A stretch of DNA of 11,177 nucleotides from MFWN01 sp964594115 (lineage in GTDB: Archaea; Nanobdellota; Nanobdellia; Pacearchaeales; GW2011-AR1). The DNA lies in NCBI GenBank assembly GCA_964594115.1, contig CAZQLD010000023.1, positions 1 through 11,177 on the forward strand, written 5' to 3'. Position numbers and translations under genes: made by a program. Positions 1 to 6,100 of this stretch are shown in pieces (the first letter of the stretch is position 1; each line of letters begins with the position of its first letter). A model generated the notes under the pieces. The model worked only from the letters and a program-made list of their open reading frames with translations, ran no database searches and had not been told where the DNA came from.

Positions 1-540
1 CAAGGGATGGATCTTTATTGGCATAACAATGGGGAGAAAATAAGTGAAGAGCTCTATTTAAGAATGTGTGCTTTAAAAACAGGGACTCTTGCTAGAATGT
101 CTGCTAAACTTGGAGCTTTATTAGGAAATGCAACTAAAAAACAGGTAAGAGCTTTAGGAAAGTTTGCAGAAACTATTGGAGTGGCATTTCAGATTCAGGA
201 TGATATTCTTAATATAACTAATAAGAACTGGGGAAAAGATTTTGGCGAAGATATTACAGAAGGTAAGAGAAGTTTAATGGTAATAAGAGTTTTAGAGAAA
301 GGCAAGGAGAAAGATAAAAACAGATTATTGGAGATTTTGAATTTAAAAACTAAAAATAAAAAATTAATTGAAGAATCTATCGAGATCCTGGAAAAACATC
401 ATTCAATAAGCTATGCAAAAATAAAAGCTAAAAAGCTAGTAAGGAATGCATGGAAAAAATTAGACTCCTGCATTCTTGAGTCTGAGAGCAAGCAGAAATT
501 AAAATTATTTGCTGACTTTTTAATAAATAGGAATATATGA
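1..540 (+). CDS. Polyprenyl (geranylgeranyl-type) diphosphate synthase, C-terminal part
   Basis: This is an isoprenyl chain-elongating enzyme that condenses isopentenyl diphosphate onto an allylic diphosphate, which in archaea supplies C20 or longer chains for ether lipids. The reading frame is open at base 1, so 179 codons are visible, about half of the usual 320-350 residues. The first aspartate-rich motif is therefore outside the window. What remains is diagnostic: a Gln/Asp-Leu-Tyr-Trp stretch at the start, the KTG motif with the following small-residue helix (about residues 26-28), the second aspartate-rich motif FQIQDDILN (DDxxN at residues 67-71), and the GKDFGEDITEGKRSLMVI stretch. 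That last stretch resembles the archaeal/eukaryotic GGPP-synthase version. The product chain length cannot be judged without the residues before the first motif. The gene is followed after 3 bp by the isopentenyl-diphosphate isomerase in the same frame, which implies one operon. Family assignment is secure; the specificity is inferred. Confidence 0.93.
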   Translation, partial: QGMDLYWHNNGEKISEELYLRMCALKTGTLARMSAKLGALLGNATKKQVRALGKFAETIGVAFQIQDDILNITNKNWGKDFGEDITEGKRSLMVIRVLEKGKEKDKNRLLEILNLKTKNKKLIEESIEILEKHHSISYAKIKAKKLVRNAWKKLDSCILESESKQKLKLFADFLINRNI

Positions 541-543
541 AAA

Positions 544-1053
544 ATGGAGCATATTATACTTGTAAATGAGAATAATGAAGAGATTGGACAAGGAGAAAAG
601 ATTAAGGTGCATCAGGAAGGTAGATTACACAGGGCATTTTCTATATTTATTTTTAATTCCAAAGGAGAGTTATTGGTACAAAAAAGAGCACGTATGAAGT
701 ATCATTCTGGTGGCTTGTGGACAAATACTGTTTGCAGTCATCCTAGGGTAGGAGAAAATATAGAAGATGCTGCGCACCGTAGACTTAAAGAAGAGATTGG
801 TTTTGATTGCCCTATTAAAGAAATTTTTAGTTTTATTTATAATATTAAATTTAATAATGGCTTAACTGAAAATGAATATGACCATGTTTTTATAGGGAGA
901 TTTGATGGAAAAATAGTGCCTAATTTAGAAGAAGCAGAAGATTGGAAGTGGATTAACTTAGAAGAATTAAAAAAAAGTTTAAAAGAAAATCCAGAGAGGT
1001 ATAGTTATTGGTTTAAAATAGCCCTAGACAAGTTGCTTAATATAAAATTTTGA
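544..1053 (+). CDS. idi: Isopentenyl-diphosphate Delta-isomerase, type I (Nudix fold)
   Basis: Interconverts isopentenyl and dimethylallyl diphosphate in the cytoplasm, making the allylic primer for the prenyl synthase encoded just upstream. At 169 residues it has normal length for a bacterial-style type I enzyme. Visible landmarks are LHRAFSIFIFN (residues 28-38), the catalytic-cysteine motif WTNTVCSHPR with Cys64 and the metal-binding His66, the Nudix-like RRLKEEIG (79-86), and TENEYDH (108-114), whose two glutamates (E109, E111) correspond to the metal/catalytic pair of E. coli Idi. All key residues are present, so it should be active. Start at 544 is supported by the 3-bp gap to the preceding stop; a weak AGGA lies at 529-532, so translation is probably coupled to the upstream gene. 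Most archaea use the unrelated flavin-dependent type II enzyme, so the type I form is a less common choice. The gene converges on the response regulator 31 bp away. Confidence 0.95.
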   Translation: MEHIILVNENNEEIGQGEKIKVHQEGRLHRAFSIFIFNSKGELLVQKRARMKYHSGGLWTNTVCSHPRVGENIEDAAHRRLKEEIGFDCPIKEIFSFIYNIKFNNGLTENEYDHVFIGRFDGKIVPNLEEAEDWKWINLEELKKSLKENPERYSYWFKIALDKLLNIKF

Positions 1054-1084
1054 ATTATGTTGTATATTGTTGTTATTTTACAAA

Positions 1085-1441
1085 TTACTTTTCTAGAATT
1101 TTATTAATTCTGCAAATTAAATCACTTTTAATAAAAGGTTTTGTAATGTAGTCAGAAACTCCTGCGTTTCTTAATTCTTCTATTCTTTCTGAAGAAATGG
1201 GTATGGCACTTAAAAAAATAAATTTAGCTTTTGTTTTTCCTTTTAGTTTTGTAAAGACATCCCATCCGGACATGTCTGGCATCATTATGTCTAATAAAAT
1301 CAAATCAAAGTTTTCTTCTACTTTTCTTACTCCTTCTTTCCCTGAGCCAGCTATTTCTGTTTCAAATCCTGCAAGATTTAGTATTGTTTTTACAGATTCT
1401 GCAGTATCTTGATTATTTTCTATACAGAGTATTTTTTTCAT
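1085..1441 (-). CDS. Single-domain response regulator (receiver/CheY-like)
   Basis: A stand-alone receiver domain of 118 residues with no output domain, expected to act by protein-protein contacts after phosphotransfer from a histidine kinase. The phospho-acceptor is Asp51 in LILLDIMMPDMSGWD. The conserved Ser/Thr switch is Ser78 (FLSA), and the conserved lysine is Lys101 in the DYITKPF motif. The acidic pocket is unusual: the usual Asp-Asp pair after beta-strand 1 is Glu8-Asn9 (CIENNQD), so one Mg-coordinating acid is replaced by Asn. No kinase gene lies in the window. Upstream is a TATA-like element about 22 bp before the ATG and only an AGG touching the start codon, which suggests a leaderless or very short-leader mRNA. 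A decayed copy of the end of such a gene lies at 2134-2226. The receiver identity is certain; the pathway is unknown. Confidence 0.93.
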   Translation of the reverse strand: MKKILCIENNQDTAESVKTILNLAGFETEIAGSGKEGVRKVEENFDLILLDIMMPDMSGWDVFTKLKGKTKAKFIFLSAIPISSERIEELRNAGVSDYITKPFIKSDLICRINKILEK

Positions 1442-1462
1442 CCTACTTCTTTTGATTAAAAA

Positions 1463-1470
1463 TTATATAA
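1463..1470 (-). promoter_or_regulatory. Putative TATA box of the response regulator gene
   Basis: TTATATAA, palindromic, centred about 25 bp upstream of the ATG at 1441 on the minus strand. The archaeal TATA-to-start spacing of about 25 bp would place the transcription start at or within a few bases of the A of ATG. This fits the absence of a properly spaced Shine-Dalgarno sequence. The surrounding DNA is AT-rich, so chance matches are possible. Confidence 0.45.
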
Positions 1471-1533
1471 CTGTAAAAAATTTAAAATTTAAATATTGCA
1501 CGCTGGAATCTGGATAATTTTGGGGGTAAGGTA

Positions 1534-1583
1534 GAAAAAAGAAAAGTTTTTTTATCCTGCTAAGAATCTTTATCATTTCTTAG
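1534..1583 (-). terminator. Hairpin plus T-rich tract, putative terminator of the KaiC-like gene
   Basis: On the minus strand, 17 bp after the stop codon at 1600, there is a 7-bp perfect stem (CTAAGAA at 1560-1566 pairing with TTCTTAG at 1577-1583) with a 10-nt loop. It is followed by a pyrimidine-rich stretch whose minus-strand reading is TTTTCTTTTTT (1535-1545). Archaeal termination depends mainly on T-rich runs, so the tract may matter more than the stem. The rest of 1442-1599 holds the response regulator promoter and an unexplained G-rich patch at 1500-1533. Confidence 0.4.
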
Positions 1584-1599
1584 AACAAATTAATTTTCT

Positions 1600-2079
1600 T
1601 TAATTTTCCTTCACTTTATCGAAAAAATTAAATATTTTATTCAGTAGTTCTTCTCCTTTTGTTTTTGGGCTAAAAGCAATTATTTCTACTTCATTATTAG
1701 AGGCATATTCTATTAGCTCTTTGACAAAAGAAGCCACTTTATTTTCATCATTATAAATTAAGAGAGTGGAAAGAGCGTCTATAATTAGGAATTTTTTGTC
1801 TTTAATGTCTTTAATAAAAGTATTTATAGCATAATTTAGTTTATCTAATTCGCTTGGAGAAATATGGAGAACATCGTCTCTTACTTGCTTAGAGGTCATG
1901 CAATCTATGAAGAATAATTTATTTGTGTTGATTTTACTTTTTTTGAGCGTACTTTCAACACTTTTTTGAGTTTTGTTAAGAGAAACATAAATTCCTGTGG
2001 TTCCTTTAAAAGAGTTTAGGATTTTATTGATTTTAGATTGAAGTTTTTCTACAGGGGTTATTATCAGTATGGAGGACAT
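1600..2079 (-). CDS. P-loop-less RecA/KaiC-like protein (DUF835-type fold suspected)
   Basis: A 159-residue protein that looks like the core of a KaiC/RecA-type ATPase but lacks a Walker A motif. The recognisable parts are GIYVSLNKTQKSVESTLKK (29-47), corresponding to the strand and helix where KaiC proteins read 'vyvs-leed', NKLFFIDC (53-60), and a Walker-B-like strand KKFLIIDALSTLLIYN (95-110) with Asp101. No GxxxxGK[ST] exists at the N-terminus (ILIITPVEKLQSKI), so ATP hydrolysis is unlikely. Similar degenerate RecA-like domains are known in archaeal signalling proteins, so an adaptor or sensory role next to the response regulator is plausible but inferred. There is no signal peptide or membrane segment. 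No Shine-Dalgarno is visible, and an AT-rich TTTAAA box about 31 bp upstream of the ATG suggests a leaderless or near-leaderless transcript. It has its own promoter and is not tightly spaced to either neighbour. Confidence 0.7.
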   Translation of the reverse strand: MSSILIITPVEKLQSKINKILNSFKGTTGIYVSLNKTQKSVESTLKKSKINTNKLFFIDCMTSKQVRDDVLHISPSELDKLNYAINTFIKDIKDKKFLIIDALSTLLIYNDENKVASFVKELIEYASNNEVEIIAFSPKTKGEELLNKIFNFFDKVKEN

Positions 2080-2107
2080 TTTATATTTTTACAATTAATA
2101 AGTTCTT

Positions 2108-2113
2108 TTTAAA
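2108..2113 (-). promoter_or_regulatory. Putative TATA box of the KaiC-like gene
   Basis: On the minus strand TTTAAA sits within taatttaaaaag, centred about 31 bp before the ATG at 2079. That would start transcription about 5 nt before the start codon. No purine-rich ribosome-binding site is seen between it and the ATG, in keeping with leaderless translation. Confidence 0.35.
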
Positions 2114-2133
2114 TTACGTGGTAAGGGCTGTTT

Positions 2134-2226
2134 TTATAGTTTTTGTGCTGATGAATAGGGTGTCTTAGTATTTTCGGTTTTGTTGATTGGATCAGATTTT
2201 GTAATGTAGCCAGAAACTTCTTGGTT
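2134..2226 (-). pseudogene. Remnant of a response regulator C-terminus behind the Lrp-like gene
   Basis: Directly after the stop codon of the Lrp-like gene, and in the same reading frame, lies a 30-codon open stretch beginning NQEVSGYITK. This matches NAGVSDYITK of the intact response regulator at 1085-1441, including the conserved lysine of the receiver domain. At DNA level 2197-2228 matches 1139-1170 at 27 of 32 positions, in the same orientation. The match dies out after the lysine: the conserved Pro-Phe has become Ser-Asp and the following residues are unrelated. It is best read as the decayed tail of a duplicated or recombined response regulator gene. It has no start codon of its own and is probably not translated except by read-through. 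Confidence 0.5.
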
Positions 2227-2781
2227 TTATAATCTCTTTTTGAAATTTTCAATTTCATTAAAACTTGTTTCTGATGTTTTTGTTCCTAAGCTGTCTATTA
2301 TTTTATGGAATAACTGCATAGGGTTGTTTTTTATTAAACTGTTATGTGAAAAAGTAAAGAGTTCTTCATTTTCTATGAAATTATGAAGTTCTTTTTTATA
2401 ACTAGGAGAGTGGAAAAAATTGTCTAATTCATCAACATCCTGAAAACCATAAAGAATAGCATGAGTAAATTTCCTGTGAGGAAGCCTATAAACCTGGATT
2501 ATATGCGGATTGTTTAATAATTTTTTTTCTATTTCGAATTCTCCTTTATCTAAGCCTTCTGAGGTTAATTTTGCAAGAGCGATTGTAAAAGTTTTGATGC
2601 CGAGTTTAGAATAATTTAAATTAAGAGTGTAAGAATCAATTAGTGTTTTTTCTAATTTTCTCCTTATCTTGCCAACAGCCTGGCTTGAAATTTTCAGTTT
2701 TATAGCTATAGCAGAATCAGATATTTTTGCATTTTTAAGTAATAGCTTAAGAGTTTTTCTTTCATTTTGTGTAAGTTTCAT
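2227..2781 (-). CDS. Lrp/AsnC-family transcriptional regulator
   Basis: A 184-residue DNA-binding protein. Residues 1-45 form the AsnC-type helix-turn-helix: MKLTQNERKTLKLLLKNAKI, then SDSAIAIKLKISSQAVGKIR as the recognition region and a following basic helix. Residues 58-150 resemble the ligand-sensing RAM domain that builds dimers and octamers. The C-terminal extension (150-184) makes it about 30 residues longer than typical Lrp. The effector ligand cannot be predicted. The start is supported by an AGAGG ribosome-binding site (minus strand, 2786-2790) at 4-nt spacing. It is transcribed away from the small winged-helix gene at 2978, so the 196-bp region between them may carry sites for either protein; Lrp family members often regulate themselves and divergent neighbours. 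The receiver-like remnant lies immediately downstream in frame. Confidence 0.88.
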   Translation of the reverse strand: MKLTQNERKTLKLLLKNAKISDSAIAIKLKISSQAVGKIRRKLEKTLIDSYTLNLNYSKLGIKTFTIALAKLTSEGLDKGEFEIEKKLLNNPHIIQVYRLPHRKFTHAILYGFQDVDELDNFFHSPSYKKELHNFIENEELFTFSHNSLIKNNPMQLFHKIIDSLGTKTSETSFNEIENFKKRL

Positions 2782-2847
2782 TTTTCCTCTTTTTAAATTT
2801 TTCCTTAAATTTTTAGTTTAGATTATAAATTATTATTGTGAGTATGA

Positions 2848-2860
2848 TTTATATATTTAA
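2848..2860 (-). promoter_or_regulatory. Candidate TATA region of the Lrp-like gene
   Basis: On the minus strand ttaaatatataaa forms a good TATA-like element about 70 bp before the ATG at 2781, which would give a leader of roughly 45 nt. A second AT-rich candidate on the same strand, aatttataat at 2822-2831, would give a leader near 20 nt. The sequence alone does not decide between them. Confidence 0.3.
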
Positions 2861-2870
2861 TGTTTTGTAA

Positions 2871-2929
2871 TTAAACCATATATCTCTCTTAGGTTTAAAG
2901 TTTCAACCTTAAACTTATATCTCTAATAG
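2871..2929. promoter_or_regulatory. Repeat cluster with operator-like character in the divergent promoter region
   Basis: Two imperfect direct repeats, TTAAACCATATATCTCTCTT (from 2871) and TTAAACTTATATCTCTAATA (from 2909), share TTAAAC and the 9-mer TATATCTCT at 37-bp spacing. Between and overlapping them is an imperfect inverted repeat (2891-2916, 11 of 13 pairs) centred at 2903/2904, whose left arm carries GGTTTAA. TTAAAC-type half sites thus occur three times in alternating orientation. The cluster lies 50-110 bp upstream of the winged-helix gene and beyond the Lrp-like promoter. It could be an operator for either protein, or a duplicated TATA-containing promoter, with TTATAT at 2915-2920 placing a start near 2942. 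Confidence 0.5.
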
Positions 2930-2965
2930 TATTCTTGATGATATTGTTCATTATATTGTTAATAA

Positions 2966-2971
2966 GAGGGG
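2966..2971 (+). promoter_or_regulatory. Ribosome-binding site of the winged-helix gene
   Basis: GAGGGG six nucleotides before the ATG at 2978. It favours 2978 over the nearby ATG at 2973, which opens only a two-codon frame ending in TGA. Confidence 0.7.
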
Positions 2972-2977
2972 TATGAA

Positions 2978-3178
2978 ATGAGCGAGAAGAAGATAGTTGG
3001 AATTTTAAAGAAAAACAATAGTGGAGGATTGAGCATAACAGAGTTAGTTGAATTTTATAAGATTTCAAGAAGTGCTGTTAGGATTATTCTTGCAAGATTA
3101 GAAGGAACAGGAAAGGTTTCTCTTAGAAGGGTGGGCATGGCTAAACTTTATTATTTGTTGGAGAAAAATGAGAGATAA
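2978..3178 (+). CDS. Small winged-helix DNA-binding protein
   Basis: A 66-residue protein consisting of little more than one winged helix-turn-helix: helix 1 KKIVGILKKNN (4-14), SITELVEFYKISRSAVRIIL (19-38) as the helix-turn-helix, then LARLEGTGKVSLRRVGMAKLYYLLE (38-62 in part) forming the end of the recognition helix and the beta-hairpin wing with basic residues. It has no effector domain or membrane segment. Its stop codon lies inside the next gene: the 11-bp overlap (3168-3178) couples its translation to that of the large surface protein. This suggests it is a local regulator of that protein or of its own transcript, which is an inference from layout. The subfamily (MarR-, ArsR- or IclR-like) cannot be decided at this length. 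Confidence 0.8.
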   Translation: MSEKKIVGILKKNNSGGLSITELVEFYKISRSAVRIILARLEGTGKVSLRRVGMAKLYYLLEKNER

Positions 3179-6100
3179 GAACCTAATGAGAAATAAGAAA
3201 GGGGAAAGGAATAAAGTTTATAGTACCTTATTGCTAATTATTTTGTCTTTACTGATTTTAATAATTTACCCAAGAATTAACATGTTTTTAATCAGACAAG
3301 TAGAAGAAATAGAAGAGAGTGAAGAGGTAAAAGCTCCACAAGTAGGGGATGGAAAGGAAGTAATTTATTTAGGGTACAAATATGCAAATAAGTCAGGGAT
3401 TATTGTTTCTGTTGAGCCTTATGTTTCTTGCACTTGGCTTGTTGAAGGAGATTGGAAGAAGTGCGAAGTTATCTTTGAAATAGAAAATCAAAAGCAAATT
3501 AAAGAAATTTTATCTTTTCCTGAGATAGAATTAAATTTTGAGAACTCTGAAAATATAAGGAATGTTGAGGTTACTTATTCTAATACTTTTATAGTTGAAG
3601 ATGAAATTTATTATACTATGAAGACTGAGATTGTTGAAAAGAAAAATAAGCAGGAAAAAAGTAAAGGAAAAAATAACGCGGAGGGGGTTGGTGTTAGTAT
3701 TTCAGAAACTGGAGAAAAAAGATTATCAAAACCTATGGAAAGGAAAATTGCTAAACTAAAGGACAAAAGATTAAGTGAAGAATTTGCTGAAAGAGCCATA
3801 ACAAAAGTTGTTGTTAGAAGAGAAGAAATTCATTTTAAAAGAAGAAAGTTCACTGATTTTTTAGAGTTTACCCATACTGCAGAAAAGGTAATTAAAAAAA
3901 TATCTGAAAATGTATCAGAGCAGAATTATTCCTCTCAGAATCTCACTGAACAGGAAGGTTTTGCTATGGAAGAAAACATTTCTAGACAAAATCTTTCTGA
4001 ATTTAAAGGGGAGGCAGTGAATATGACAAACATAACAGGGCAGAATTTTACTGAGCCGGCATTTGATATTTCTGCCAAGAATAATACAAAAGATTTAAAG
4101 AGTATGATAGAGAGTATTAGTAAAGAGGATAATTTAACTGATTCTAATAGTTTAATAAGTGGCTTTGTTATTAAAACAGAGGAGTCAAAAGACAGGCAAT
4201 TTTCTTTAGATACAGATAAGCCATTTGCAGTAAAAATAAGTTTTGAGATTCCAAAATATAAGGGAAATAGTTTCGATTTTAAAATTTTAGATAAGAGTTT
4301 TGAGGCATTTATAGATCCTGAAATATCTGCGTGTGGAACTCTTAATATAGAAAATGCAGTTTATACTCTGACTCAGGATGTTAATTCAACAGGCACGTGT
4401 TTTACAATTAGCGCGAATAATGTAACCTTAGATTGTCAGGGCTATGAGATAAACTATTCATCTTTAGGCAGCGTAGGATATGGAATTTATTCTACTGCTA
4501 ATTTTACAACAATTAGAAATTGTATTATTTCTAAGGGAAATTCAAGTCTTCTTTTAGATGCAGGAATCTTCATGTTAAATTCAACTAGCTCAAGAATCTA
4601 TAATAATAGTATTTTAGTTTCTAGTGGGGCTACTTTTACATCTGGAATCTATCTAGAGGCAAGCATTAATAATGATGTATTTAATAACACTATAAATATT
4701 TCAAGCAATAGTTCTTATGCAATTTATCTTTATTCAAGCTCTTCTTTTGTGAATATAACTGGCAATAACATTTATGCATTAGGAAATACTGGATTTGGTA
4801 TTTATGTAATCGATGATTCTAATTTTACAATTATTGATAGAAATAATATCACAACTTCTGGAACAGGAGGCTATGGAATTTATGTAGATTGCTTTAGTCC
4901 AAGCATTAATAATAACTTAATAACTGTCTCTGGAGAGGATGCATATGGCATTTTATTAGAGTCATCATTAAACGCAAGTGTAGTTAGTAATAATATTTCT
5001 ACTTTTGGGATTTTTAGTGGGAATGGTATTTATATGGATGAGTTTCTAAACTCTACAATAAATAGTAATACTATTTTCACATCAGGAGAAGAGGGCTATG
5101 GGATTTATTTAGATTCAAAATCAGATTATAACACCATCATTAGTAATATAATTGAAACCTTGGCTGATGGTTCATATGGGATTTATTTATTTTCAGGAGA
5201 CTACAATAATGTGGATAATAATACTATAATCATTTCAAATGCTGAAGAGGCGTTTGCTATTTCTCTAGGAACAGATTCAGGCGCTAATACAATAACAAAC
5301 AATAATATAACAACTTTAGGGTATTCAGGATATGGAATTTATTTTTATGGGTCAAATTTTAATATTTTATCAAACAATACTATTTCAACTTCAGGGGCAT
5401 CATCTCCTGGACTTTATATAGACACCTTTTCTGATAATAATTTTACAGGAAATACAATTGTTACTTCAGGCAATGATTCATATGGTGTTTTCTTACATTA
5501 TGCAAATACTGTTTTTTTTAAATATGAAAATATAACAACAAATTCATATTGTATTTTTATTAATAGTCAGGGCAATAATATAACTATTGAGGATAGTTCG
5601 TTGAATGCAAAAGTATCTAATTCTGATTTGCTTGTAAACAATGGGGTTAGTTATGGGGTGTGGAATTTTACAAATGTAAGCTTTGATGATAAAAACTGGT
5701 CGATAACAGCTAATGGAACTTTAAATGTTATGTGGTATTTTGATATTCTTACAAATTATTCTAATGGAACAACAGCAAGTAATGTGAATATAACAGTATT
5801 TGATAATACTGGTGTTTTTCGGTTTTCAGAATTAACTAATTCAAGTGGGAGGATAAGCAGGAAGAGTTTAACTGAGTATATACAAACTAACTCAAGTTCA
5901 ATAACTTATTATTCAAATTATACTGTAAATGCTAGTATTAGCAGCCAAGCTTTGAATCAGTCAGTGAATATTACTGAGAATAAGGATATGATATTTACTT
6001 TTACTGGCTCTAGTTCAGATAGTAGAGTGCAGGAAAGTCCGAGGGTTTTTAGTGTTGGTGCAGGAAAATGTAAGCCAAACTGGGACTGTAGCGTTTGGTC

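Noticed and set aside
1197..1412. Open frame on the plus strand opposite the response regulator
   Set aside because: It is antisense to a clear receiver domain, has no recognisable motifs and no ribosome-binding site.
2973..2981. Mini-frame ATG AAA TGA overlapping the winged-helix start
   Set aside because: The Shine-Dalgarno sits too close for this ATG and well for the one at 2978; two codons of this kind arise easily by chance.
3186..3188. Alternative start of the beta-helix protein
   Set aside because: It lacks a better ribosome-binding site than 3168, though it would only remove six residues and cannot be ruled out.
3611..3799. Minus-strand open frame with a hydrophobic look
   Set aside because: It lies inside the surface protein gene, and its Phe/Leu/Ser-rich composition is what the complement of Lys/Glu-rich coding sequence gives.
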